Positions 12,854 to 26,200 of a stretch of DNA of 64,000 bases are shown here, piece after piece. The position numbers and the translations under genes are program-made. The notes beneath the pieces are model-generated. The model saw nothing but the letters and a program-made list of their open reading frames with translations. It was not told the DNA's origin and did no database searches. The stretch spans positions 64,558,987-64,622,986 of the forward strand of contig OU744726.1 in NCBI GenBank assembly GCA_916613615.1, read 5' to 3'. The stretch is from Steromphala cineraria. Taxonomy: Eukaryota; Mollusca; Gastropoda; Trochida; Trochidae. Within the stretch, counting starts at the first letter, position 1; every line of letters begins with the position of its first letter.

Positions 12854-12902
12854 TATATATTGATGAAGGTAATCATATATATTGATGAAGGTAATCATAT
12901 AA
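12854..12902. repeat. 22-bp tandem repeat, left part
   Basis: Units of TATATTGATGAAGGTAATCA repeat directly. The same unit resumes at 14092-14131 on the far side of a TIR element, so the element appears to have landed inside this repeat. Confidence 0.7.
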
Positions 12903-14091
12903 ACTGAATACCAAAAGAAACTTTGCAATTTTAAAACTGAAATTTCGAAAACGATCTCATATTTACATTTTCATTTAAGGTGGCAATGAAATAGTTGAAA
13001 CCCACACTTTCAAGTTGAAAACTTTTAATTGAGCAATATTCATGCATTTTTGCAGAAATGGCAAAAATGTCATAATCATGTGAGGTTTCTGCTGAAACCA
13101 ATTGACGTGACGAAAAAGTTTGATAACTGTTCATAATGAATGTTTGTCACTCCAAAAGTGAAAAAAACACCTTAAAAGCAGTAAACGGTAAAGCAAAAAT
13201 ATCGCAAATCCCCTCTGAAATTTACAAAATTGATCAAAAACAGCCCTTTTTACAAGAATCGGTAGTGTTCCTTCATTTCTAATGGTAACTTGATCCGGCT
13301 ATACAGACATGTTGTGAGGATTGCTGACAACCCTGAAACACAAAAAACAGTTGTTTTTTCACTGCATGAGAGCCGATATCTGTGACGTTAGACCACCGCC
13401 AACGTTTTCTCTTAGTGACGTCAGAGATAGCAAACATCAAAGGTCGGCATGTTGTTATGTTCTCGTGCACTTTATGAACTTGGACAGATCTAATCAGAGC
13501 TCATCGACTGCTAAGTTGACAGCTATTGGTCACTAAACATCGAAACATGGCAATTTCATTCGAAGTTATAACGTCAGAATTGGCATGCAATAACATGATT
13601 TAATTGCGATTGTTGAGCTCTAAAGGCTAGTTACCATTTGTACGACTCAAAGATGTGTCAATATGACAAGTAAGACTTGTGTCCACACATTCCCATTTAT
13701 GGAAAAGCTTCGATGCAGACAAAATGTAAAGTTGAACCTGCTGGCAGCAAACGTATTTTGACGTTTGACCTTTTTGGTTACTCATGGCAGATTTGGAACT
13801 TATAACACTCGGGCTGCTCAAACCTGGTACTTAAGTAGCACATTTTAGTACTTTAACGAAATTATTGCGAAAACATCATTTCAACGAACGTCTGAACAAC
13901 CAAAATTTTGACCCCTGCCCACTTCAGATCAAATAAGTGCAACACTGGGTTTCCCACCTTTAATTTGGATTCGCTGGTTGTTTAAACAAATGATTGATTA
14001 TTAAGAGGTACTTTGTTTTAAATTTCTATCGTTTTTCATTCTTCAATCAGAATCATTACAAAATGGTGCAAAGTTTCTTTTGGTATTCAGT
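12903..14091. mobile_element. 1.19-kb element with 25-bp perfect TIRs
   Basis: Begins ACTGAATACCAAAAGAAACT plus TTGCA and ends with the exact reverse complement. The interior shows no recognisable transposase, so it is probably non-autonomous. It is flanked on both sides by the same 22-bp repeat and lies just beyond the stop of gene A. Confidence 0.75.
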
Positions 14092-14144
14092 TTATATTGA
14101 TGAAGGTAATCATTTATATTGATAAAGGTAAATGTTGTCAGTCT

Positions 14145-14217
14145 TCAGTATATCATATCGAGCTTGTCATCTTCGTCATCATCCTTTGGCTTATCAAAAG
14201 TATCTATATCAGGTAGT
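14145..14217 (-). CDS. Gene A exon 20 (last exon)
   Basis: Encodes LPDIDTFDKPKDDDEDDKLD, then MIY and a TGA stop. Acceptor TTTTTTTCAG, entered in phase 2 and completing a Glu codon. The acidic end contrasts with gene B. A 1.19-kb TIR element starts 54 bp past the stop, so the 3' UTR must run into it or be very short. Confidence 0.85.
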
Positions 14218-17200
14218 CTGAAAAAAAATAAGACAACATCATAAAAAGTTATTATCTAATATCATATGACGTCATATCATCATCATATTACATAATCAAA
14301 TATGCTAGATAAGACGTTTTAACAATATTCAATATTAAGATTTAGATGAATAATTTCAATAAAAATTGTCATTTTTGTATCTGTTAAAGTAAATTTTCCT
14401 TTGTAGGAGTGTTCTAAGAAATGGTCAATAGTTCACAGTCAACATGTTTATAAGATTTTGAAAGGGTCCTCTCTTCATATTTAAATTTTAATAATAAATT
14501 TTTACTGTTGAATTTTGTTTTTAGTAGAAGTACAAGAGTACGTTACGACAAACAGGGAAAGGTGCATCTTCATAAGAAGTTATTCACAATCTGTTACAGA
14601 GAGAATTGTATCATTAAATAAAATAATATTTTGTATCTTTATCTGTATAAAACGTTCTCCACATACTATAAAGGTACATCTTCTCTTAAGGGTCCCGTTG
14701 CACAATACACTAAAGTGACGTAAAGTCACTAAGGTAGCCTTTGTGCAATGTTAAAGGATGGCACTAAGTTTAACCTTACTGTTTAGTCGTTTTGTACAAC
14801 GGCCCCCTGTATTGATAGAAACCAAAGATGCATACTCAGCATATTTCTCCAGGATCTTCACATGTTCCTTCTTCAACGTCGCCGGGTCTATCTTGCCTTC
14901 CTTCAGATCCCGGGCTTGTTTCTTCATCAGGAAGCTGGAGAACTTGTTGAGGGGGACGCCAAGGGGGTTCATGTCTCTCTGGGGGGAGGGGGGACGCTGG
15001 CGAGGGGGCATGGTGTACTTCTGGTCGGACATGTCCAGCGGGTTGTCGCAGATATTGTCGTGCATGGACATGAAGAGGGGGATGTAGCACATGTAGTCCA
15101 GGAAAGATATCTGGAACAGAGAAAACATGAATGGTTATTGATAATTTAAATAAATTTGAGAAATATTTGCATTACATGATGAGAAGTTTTGCATGACATA
15201 GTGAGACGTTTTCAGGTGAGTACTCAGTATTGTAACAGTATGATGTAATTGAAAAGGTACTTTTACAGTAGAACTGGTTTGTCTTTGTATAGTGAACAAT
15301 ACGCAGAAAGATTGTTAAAACTTGTCACTAATAAAAAATGTATATCGAAGATTTTATATGATAGGCAGCACATATGTAACACGATATTATTTGTATGAAA
15401 GAAGCAGGTTTTTGTAAGTTTCATCTACGCCAAAAAAAATTTCATGAGAAGAAAACAATGGGATAGCCGCTTTAGAATGATATGTCCTTATAATATGTAA
15501 TAAGAACACGCCATGTACCTCTCCCCAGGAGTTAGCTTCCATCTTCTCCATGACATACTTCTGTTGGTTCCAGCTCAGACCCCCTGCTATGAGTTCTATC
15601 TTGAGAGACTCTGCTGTGATGAAGTTGCTTCGTCTGTCTACCTTCACGTTGTGGTAGAACATCGCCTTGTAGAGGTCCAGCTTCCTCTCTATGTCGGCCA
15701 GATTACAGATGTCTAACAGGTGCTTGCTCAACGGACTGGAGCACAGAATGAAAACGTTGAAGTTGATTTCTAAAAGGGTGGCTGCGTAGTTTCTTTAATG
15801 ATAGTTAATTTGAATTGCACATTAGCAACGCTGATTGCACGCCGTGATCGAAGTAGAAGAGTCAGTTTTTATTTGTACATTGTAATAGAGTTTTCTTCAC
15901 ATTAGCTTCGAAAAAGTAAGGAAATTGGCGATTACATCAAATAAAGTGGAAATACGATCCACTCAGTTGATGTTATTTGGATAAAGGAGTTCTTGGTTTA
16001 GAGTATTTAGACAGGAATGGAAAATGCGGTGTAATTCATATTGCATTTGTTGAATCGAAACTTAACAAAAATATTTCTTTAAACGGTTATTTGCCGTTTG
16101 ATAAAAACTCAAGTTTAAAAACAGTTTCTTTTCTAAAACCATCAGGTGTGCGATTGGAAACATGTCTGAATGTCAGATTCAAAGAAAGCTGTTCATTGTT
16201 CTTACAAAAGGCAATACTAACCATGTCTTTAAAGAGTAGGAACTTTTTGACAAACTTACTCCATAAGCGTGACCCTCTCGCATAGCGCTGTAATCACAGC
16301 GAACATTCTGAACGTCACTTGACTGGCGTCATCAATGTCAAGAACCTGTACAATGTATGAAAGGACAACATTTATTGAAACAATCAATCTATTGTACGTC
16401 TGCCTACCAACTAAAATACAAGCGGCAACTAGCTAAAATGCAATTAAGTCTAAATCTACTTGAAAACTGAATTTCAAAGATGTATATGTCAATAAACAAA
16501 CTTTGAGGACATAACGCATCTTATTTGTTCATATTTTCAACACGAAAAAATAGACACCATATCATTTTTATGAAAACTTCTTTAGAAAATAATACATCTG
16601 TTTGCTGGTCATATGTTGTAAGCGATTAAATGATCATCATAACAACACTCAAAAACAAAACTTTAGGACACAATGTATCCGTTTGATGAGCATATGCCTT
16701 ATACGACTAAATGAACATCATATCATCATTCAATAAACCAACCTTTAGGACATAATGCATCTATGTTGTATACGACTAAATGAACTTCATATTATCTTTC
16801 AATAATCAAACCTTTAGGACGTAATGGATCTATTTACTGGTCATATGCCTTATACGACTAAATGAACATCATCTGATCATGCAATAAACAGACCTTGAGG
16901 ACATAATGCATCTGTTTGATAAGCATATGCCTTATACGACTAAGGGAACATCATATTATCATGCAATAAACAGATTTTGAGGACAGAATGCATCTGTTTG
17001 ATGAGCATATGCCTTATACGACTAAGGGAACATTATACTATCTTTCAATAAACAGACCTTGAGGACATAATGCATCTGTTTACTAGTCATCTGTTGTATA
17101 CTGTTGACGCCGTCTAGCGCCGTCTGTGTCTCCAAGAAGGTAATGGCAGTATCCAAATCTCGGTCCTCAACTGCGAATGCGCGCGCATACCCCTCAAGTC

Positions 17201-20200
17201 TTTCCGGATCAACCAGTCGGTAGTGAGACAGGAAGTCAATGGATGCATCTTTGAAACGGGAGGGAATCAGCATGACCGTTATTCAAAACTTATCTAGGGT
17301 TAAAAAAACCTCGATCAACTAAATTGCAAGATACATATGATTAACACTAAGTCTCTAGAATCCTAGTCTATAATGAATTTAACTTCAAGGAGACAATATA
17401 GTTTATATTGACTTAATGGTAATACTTCATAATGGTTTAAGCAGAATGTCAAAACTTTCTTGTGATATTATTGTAAAATTACGAATAAGAGCCGATTTGA
17501 TGAGAAGATTATATCAATGGTTTTCTTGCACAGAGGCCTCCATTATTTTTGGAATTAAATAACATTAATAATTTATCAATATGCTTACATAATTATTGTT
17601 GTAGACGACACACAAACTGATAAACATTTTTTTATTTTAAAGATTATTTCCTGAAACCTCAACAGCACAAAGTAGAACGCTTTCATATGATCAGTCATCA
17701 TATAAAAAGAAGACTATCCTAAAATAGCACTACCACATACCTTTTTCGTCCAGGTTTGTAGCATAGGGTAAAGGTTCCGGTACGAGATCAGAATCTTCCA
17801 TGATTCGCTTCACATGGTTTCTCAACACCTCGCCACCTTTACGCATCAGAATGTTCACCCGACGGGGACCCTTCACTGGAAATTGAATGATAAATCATTA
17901 ATACACAGCTGAATCTCTATCCCACTTAATCATCCAATTTGATAGAATTTATTCATATTATCGACGATACGCTTAACATGGTTTCTCAACACCTCGCCAC
18001 CTTTACGCATCAGAATGTTCACCCGACGGGGACCCTTCACTGGAAATTGAATGATAAATCATTAATACACAGCTGAATCTCTATCCCACTTAATCATCCA
18101 ATTTGGTAGAATTTATTCATATTTTCTGCTAAACGCTTAAATTGTTTTTCATCACCTCGTCACCATTACGCATCAGAATGTTCAACCGTTGGGGACCCTT
18201 CGCCCGAAAATAAATGAAATAGTCAACCATTTATCCACAGTTGCTCTTCCTCACTTAATCATCCATTGAATTATTCCGTTTTGTCTCTGGTACATGTGAT
18301 AGCAACAGTTTGATAATACTTTAAACCAGAATAGTCACAATAGGACGCCATGTATCCACATTCAAACGAAATACCTACATGTATGTATTATCAACTTTTA
18401 TTGCCCGCTGTTGAATGCAAAAGGTAAAGACTATATTTCCAAAATACGTTTGTTAAAATAATCTGATAGAGAAATTTTAGATTTGAACTATCCCTCCACC
18501 ACCACACCCTTCAGTACATTGACTATCATATAAACATGATACAAAGATGATATTTTATTTGACCCTTGACCTATTAATTGACAACATCGGATAAACAAAT
18601 ATTTTTGCATTGTCAAATCAAAGATGATAAGGAAACATTTAATGATATAGTCATTGATTACAACACCAATAAATCGTTACAAAATCAGACGCTAAATCGA
18701 TTATGATGCCAAAATGGATCTTCCTTCGGTTCAAATGGAAAGGACTTGACTTAATCGTCAATATTCAATGATTCAAAATATTTACAAAATAAACACAGTG
18801 ATAAACAAGGGGAACTCAAATTGCAGGCATATCCGGGAGATTACCGTTATTTCCATTGAGGAAATCAACGGCCATTTATCGAAATTGATTTCCTGCAGTT
18901 AGAGATGATTTGATAAACTTTATTAACAGACCATGTCCATTTTATCTATAAGATTTGGCAAGTTTGACAGCTCATCAATAAATCGTCTCAGATCTGACTG
19001 CAGTTAAGGAAATCCGGTAAATACAAAGTCCCTGAAACATGACGTTTCTGACCCCATGGGACCTGCTTTCAGAAATAACCTCGTTAAATCATACGTTATG
19101 GTACATATATTGATCAATGTTATATACCAGACAATATTTAATACCAATTAACATTATTTGATAACTTGCACATTAGGTTGATTAACAAAATCAACTGATA
19201 CGAACCTTTCAAGAACTAACTTATTTTACATTGCAAAATCAAATTATAATATGTTTTACACATGGTGTTGTTTTCTCTTCTGTTTTAGATAATTGCTTCA
19301 ATCATAGTAAAACGGTCGACGTAGATATTTCAAATTGGCTTGATAAGCAGTCTTCTTGTCATAACAGGTTTCTTTAATCAGATAGAATTATAAGCATGAC
19401 AAAGACGCTATTTGTAGATTACACTTTGGTTAATAACTTTGTACATATGTCAAGTAAAGCCAGACAGATTTGTCAATTTGCTTTTCGCAATACCCCAAAG
19501 ACATCTGCGAGTTAATGTTTAGATGGCACAACATCAATATTTGGACATACTGTAAAAAAACAATTTCTGGTTTAACGGAAAGGGAATTAATGTTAAAAAT
19601 TAGAAACAGAGGTCGGTTATTTCGATTGAAAAAACGCATGAGAACATTTATTATATTTGACTATGTTTGAACTACGTATAAAGATAAGAAACAAAATCCC
19701 ATTTTTAAAAATTATTGTTCGGTTCAAAATCACTATTGTAACTTATCTACAAAAGAATACAAAAAAAAAACAAAAAACAAAACGTTTTCAATATATTCAG
19801 AATGTACAGCATCATTGACTGATGTCTATCAACATTTTTGTCATAGGCAATTAAAACCTTCTTTAAAACGTAAACTGTAAATTTACTAATAATTTTACAA
19901 CTTACATGTATTTACGTCAAGTTCCGGATCACCAGCCAGCATTTCATCAGTCACATGGGTGAGGTCATATGCTGAGATTGGTTTAGTTCCAAGGGCAAAT
20001 AAGCCATCTGTTATCTTTATTTTAGTTCCTAGTTTCTCCTGAAAAACGATATCATATATATGAATAAAATTTTAACTTCTATGCCCTTTTTGTTTTGTAT
20101 ATATAAATGCAAAAGTCATAGTTAGGTATCAAGAAATTTTATCAACTCTATCAGTTTCAGTGTCATTACTGTTGAGTTTCAGACGAGTAGAAAATGTAAC

Positions 20201-23200
20201 CTTTCCGAAATTGATAAAGTCACTAAAGATGGTCAAACAGCTTGAATATTTAAAACCCATCCCTGGTACGTAAAACAGAAGAGATAGTTATTGAACAATA
20301 TGATAACAAAAGTTTCAACCAAAGAGCTTTAGTTGAACATAAAAAATGACATATGAAATGCGATCCAAGCTTCAAACTAATTGACACATTCCGATACTAG
20401 ACATGACAGTTTCACCTTCAATCTCTTTACGATTTCTTCTTTTGACAGTTTAGGGTCAATTCCTAACTTTCGAAGCTGAGCACTTGAAATCCGTGATAGG
20501 TCAATGGTTTCTCCGTCCTTGACCCTTATGTTGCCATCCTCCCCGATTTCAAACACCCCAAGATCGTCAGAACCTGGTAAAATGGTTGGTTGGTTTAACA
20601 GAAGTTTTAATCACATGTCTCATTGTTGGAAGAAGAATTCAACCTGAATTTCTAGATCAAGGTGAAAAGACCAACAAAGTGAAATGGTAATGGGCACTTT
20701 GAGCCAACTGCTGGTAAAATTAAAGGTAATGTTATTCATATTGGTAGAAGCATGAACACGTATTAAGTGTCTTTCAAAAAACTGCTGGTAAGGTAAAATT
20801 AAACTATAATGTCACGTGAATAAAATCATTATATGGTGTTAGAGGGAATTCGAATAACTAAATATAAATACTTAAGTGATAAAGTAAAAGCGAAACATGT
20901 AGTCATGAATTATATTGTAGCTTAAGTGAAGTGGCAATATCAAGATAGTGTGAACATTTGTTTCTGGTCAGTGACAACAGAAACTAAACAAATAAATTAA
21001 AATCACATCATTTATATATCTAGTGAAATAAAGGCTGTAGGTATACGTGATAAGTAATATTCATTGAGAATACATAATGATTTACCATCTTTATCTTCAG
21101 GTGCTTTATCTTTTTCTGCATCTTCTAAATCTGAAACATACACATTCAGTCATCTAACACATGGCCAAAATCATTCGAAAACATTACTGTAATGTTATTG
21201 CCAAAATATCAATATTCGATATAGTAAATGGTCATTTTGACGAAATATTGCTGAGGAATTAAACTCTGAAAACTTGCAGTTAAGCTGTTTGAATGGTCAT
21301 TATTGATAAAACCTTGTCGGCAAGAGCTTTGTAAAGTCAACATAATACATGTCATGACAAGATTACAATTTAGTTGTACTTAGTTTGAAAAGGACAGGGC
21401 ATCAGAGTACCATAAAGTTACAGAACACTTGTCCTACCAAGACTTGATGCAACATCCAAACAACATCAAAACAAAATACAATATGGTATGTCATCAAGTT
21501 TGGCGTTCATTTATTTTTCTATTGCAAAATGCACACGGTTTTATTTTTTCATGATATTTTATGTCTCAAAATGTATATTCCTGAACAAGAAATACTAAAC
21601 TAAACACAGTTGAGTTTCAGAATGAAAAGTATGCGGTTTGGAGTTTTCAAACCTGCAGTTCTTTCTATATATATTCTATCTATATTTTCTTGACAACGTA
21701 AATTGACTTACCGCTATCAGGTGTATCTGTAAACCTAAAATGATGCTGCAAAACAAAGAAACAAATATGGAGAAGAATGCTTCTTTTTCTGATGCCTCAA
21801 CGATGTATGGAATCGAATCCTCAACCAAGGGTTATACCAATATTATTACGGACTGATACTACTTAACGTTGAAGCTTTCAAGTTGTTTGTAAAAGAGTTT
21901 CATGTAAAAAAGTTTTTAAATGTTTTTTAAATAATATAAAAAATCAAACGTGACTTATATGATATATATCTAAAATAGAAGGGTCATGACATACCTCTTT
22001 TCCTTTGTCTTTCGATTTGTCCTCTGAAAACAAGATGATATCAACCTTGTGATTTAGGTTTGCACACTGATGTTCTGTATGTAATATATACTGGTGCAGA
22101 AACTTCTCAAAACTAATTTGAACAATCTGCCCCTTCAAAAGACTCTAGAATATTCCTCTTCAGTGCTAAGTGGCCATGGTCAGCATTGCATTTTAAACAT
22201 ATATAGGTATATATATTAAGGTATACGGGCATTATAATAAGGTACGTCTGATAACATTGTAGAGACAAGTTCCTATTGATAACCATTTTCTTTATTGTTT
22301 GGAATGAATACGGTTCGGTTCTTAAAGGTTTCTCATAGGTTGTCAAATATTCCTCTATTCCAAATATAAGGTTCAACCTAATTAGCAGTAGACATGACAA
22401 TAATACATATAGTTAAAGGATACTACCTTTATCATTTCCAAGCGATAACTTTACTTGGACCATCTTGGGCGGTTTATAGTCAAATAAGGAACCATCATCT
22501 GAAACATAAAATACTTTGATAAAATGTGGCTTAAAGAGAACACTTAAAATGGTATCATATAACATTAGCTTATAGAAATATGGTATTTGAAAAATGTTAT
22601 ACCTCTTGTCTTCTTTGGCAAATCTTTCGAACGCGATTTCCTCCGCCAACTGCGAAAAAATGGGATATCATAACACAAAAACCATTTTAACATTTCATTC
22701 AACATGTCATGCAAATAAACTTACAATTTTGAAATCGTGAAACACAATAACATCGAAAAACATCCAGTTAAACCTTAAAGTGAAATTGTATGTATAAAGG
22801 TGTTTAAGAACAATATAAGGAGCGATTTTATAGTTTGAAACATTTTTCAAAGATAGATGGTTCTATTTGGTTAAAACAAATTCACATACTCCAAGTGTGA
22901 AGGTCCAATATCTCGACCGTCAGTCTTCTCATATGTTCCGCCTACATTTCTCGCTGGCCCCTTCTCATAGCTGACCATGCTCTTGGGCTTCTGTTTAAGC
23001 TTCTGTTGGTTAGAGTTATCTCCCGTTGATGCGCTGGGTTGTCTCCCCTTCTCTTCTTCCGCTGCTGCAGCTCCTGCCAATAGTTCTGCTTCTGCTTCTG
23101 CAGCTGCCTCTGCTCTAGCCTTGGCTTCAGTCTCCTTTTGCCTTTCAATGAAGTTATTAACAATTTTACTTCGTTTGTATCATGAGGTTTTGCAAATAAG

Positions 23201-26200
23201 TTATTTGATATTGTTCTCACTTGTGCTAGATTGTACTTTTAGAATTATCTTAAGAAGGCTAATCTTGTTTATTATTCAATAACAATATTTTAGCAAAAAG
23301 TCAGTGCCATTGTTTTAGTACGTCTTGATATCGACTTCTTCATTTTGATGAAAATTATCTTTTAGAGAACAGACTTAAAACAACTTTGCTGAGGAAGAAA
23401 AAAGCACACGCAAGTGGATGCTAAACAAATCCCAATTCTTTACACCATGAACTGTATAAAGTAAAATCATTGATCAATATCTTAAGACTCACTGTTTCCT
23501 CTTCCTCTTCATGTCATCGTATTTATCCCCAAACTTGGCTCTCATCCTCTGTTCCCTCTCCTGTCTTCTCCTCTCCTTCTTCTCCAGATATTCCTTCCTC
23601 TCTTCCTCTGTCATGGCCGACAGGTCCACATCATCGTCGTCACTGGAGTCGCTGAAGTAGTTGTCCTCGTTGATGCCTGTGAGTAAAGAGTTCCGGTGGG
23701 ACCGGATGCCAGCTGTGGGCATGTCCGGAAGTTGAAGGTCTAGGTTCTTGTCCTCTTGGGTGGTGTTCTTCTGAGAAGTCCTCTTCTTAAGAGGAAACCC
23801 TTCGAGGGCTTCTTCAATCCAGGGCTTTTCTTTGTCTCCTTCCTTCTTTAGCGGTTGGCCTCGTCGCATGGGGCGTTCAATCATCTTCTGTAGACGTTTT
23901 AGGTCCCTCTTGTTTTTGGCTCGTTCCTGTTCACTGTGAATTGAAGTTTGTCACTAACATCAGACTCAATCAACAAGCATTTAATAACCTTTAGTTTTGG
24001 TAAAATAAATCAATAATATGAATTACACAAGCATTTGCAATATGAAATTTGGTCACCTAGAAAATATGATTGTGTTACCAAATTTTATGTAAAGTGACAT
24101 TATGTTTACTTGTATGACTATCAATGAGGTGATCATGTAATAATTTACATGTCTTTCAAAATGTAATTTTGCTTTCTTCAGTTGCATCAGTTGTGTAATT
24201 TACACAAGCATTTCTATTCGATTTCAACAGACCTAGGATCATAAGTTACACATATCCACGTATATCACCAAAGAACCAGTGCTTAAACGCAAATAAACCA
24301 CATATAAGCATCCATTAAATGAGCTCTGAAATATGCCTTAATCTCGTCATCACCTAAAGTTTTGTCATAAAATAGATATGTTACACTTGATATATATACT
24401 TACTCGTCTTCATCGGATCCGATAGAACCTAAACAGAGAACAGAAATTATCATGACACTAAATTTTACTGTCATTTTATTCAATCTACCATTAATATAAT
24501 TATTTGCCTAAAACATAATCTTTTGACACATCAAGCTGAGAAAAATATTTGTCCAAATGGGAAGAGAATCTTAGGTTTAGATATCGTTGAGTTTGATATA
24601 TATGTTTATAGTTTCAATGCATGTGTGAAACTAACGGGGAAAGTTTTAAAAATGTATATTGTCATGCAAGACTCGGTATTGAATTATTAAGATTTAAGAC
24701 TGGGTATTGGATTATTAAGATTTAAAAATATATATAGTCCATCCAGAAACCGTTATGGCCGTTCTCAAAAAAGGGAAATAAGCTTACATTCACTGACATA
24801 TAATGTTTTATAAGATTTATTGGTCTTTCGCTACTTCCGAATCCAAAATACCCCAACGCTGCTTTCCACAATCATAACAAATGACGTTTTTCATTTTTGT
24901 TAAGAGAAAAGTTATGAAATAGTAATAATCATATAAAGAATGCTGATCATGTTTGGCCCACCTCTTCTTAGCCTAATACTCTCTTCATCGCTCAGCCCAG
25001 GAGACATGTACGGTTCAGGAGTGCCGTAGCCAATGATATTGCCGTCATCGTCCCTCAAAACCTTCCTTTTAAACCGGCGTCTGGTCCCACCTTCACTGAC
25101 TTCACTTAACACAGAGAAAGATCGCAGCTGTTCCTCATATTTCACTTCCTGTGTCGCGACAAACTCTTCCGGCAGCCATGCTGGTCGAATCTTTTCTTCA
25201 TCCCGACTTTCTTTACGTTTTTTCTTTCCATATCTCATCCTGTTTTGGGCTTCCAATATGTCACGCTTTTCTTTCAATATTTGCTGAACTTCATCGTCTT
25301 CATCGCACGATTCACTGTCACTGTAGGTGCCGTCATCATGGCGTCGACGTCGTTTGACGTGCCGCGTTCCGCCGTCACTGACGTAAGAGTAGAAACTTTG
25401 CGCGCTATTGATGGCCTCCCTTTGTCCGTAATATTCTAGTTTATCTGTTAGCGTGTGTTCAAGCTGCAAAGAGATGTGTCAAGATCTTAGCGCGACGTTA
25501 TCTAAAATGACGTTTCGTTTCAATAAACGTAGTTTTCTATTGACGTAGTATTTTGGTCATGTTTGTACGCCAGTAAAATCTTTGTGATTACTTTTTCTAT
25601 TGTTCAATTCTTGTGTTAACCATTTCATGATTATATTTAGTAGGGAAATCATGTGTTTGTGTTAATATGAGGTCAAAATAGGTTGTTCTGAAATATGCAT
25701 GAATAATTAAACCGTAACACATGTAAACAAGAATCACTCTTTATCTTAAAGGGGAAAAAAGAATTTTAAAAACATTTACTCTTTACTCATGATTACAAAA
25801 GCAACCCACCTCCATATCGGTAAGTACAACATCTGATTGTTGTTGTAGGCTCACATCCAAATTCGTTGTTTCTATTTTTTCTATTGTCGATACCTTGGAT
25901 TCTCTTCGTTTGGCTCTGCTTCCGGCCTTTCCACGATTTGATATGCTTCTAGTAGAGTAAATTGATAACATTGAAATTTTTATTAATTAGAAATTGGTAA
26001 GTAATTTGTCATGTTATAGTAGTTTTCAAGTACAAGATTATTTTATTATGCTGTAAAAGGCATTGACCAAACAATTATAGTAAGACTTCATGAAACTTTT
26101 ATATCATACAGAAGGGATTTTTGGTATAAATGTATCTCTGCCGATACGTAATCTCTCTGTCATCATGTGAGTATAGAAATATTGTTTATGTTTATTCGTC

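Noticed and set aside
14751..15149. Additional open frames on both strands over exon 19 of gene A
   Set aside because: They shadow the GC-richer coding exon; only one frame matches gene B and has consistent splice phases.
15977..16285. Plus-strand 102-codon open frame
   Set aside because: Overlaps exon 17 of gene A antisense; no splice sites, homology or codon signal of its own.
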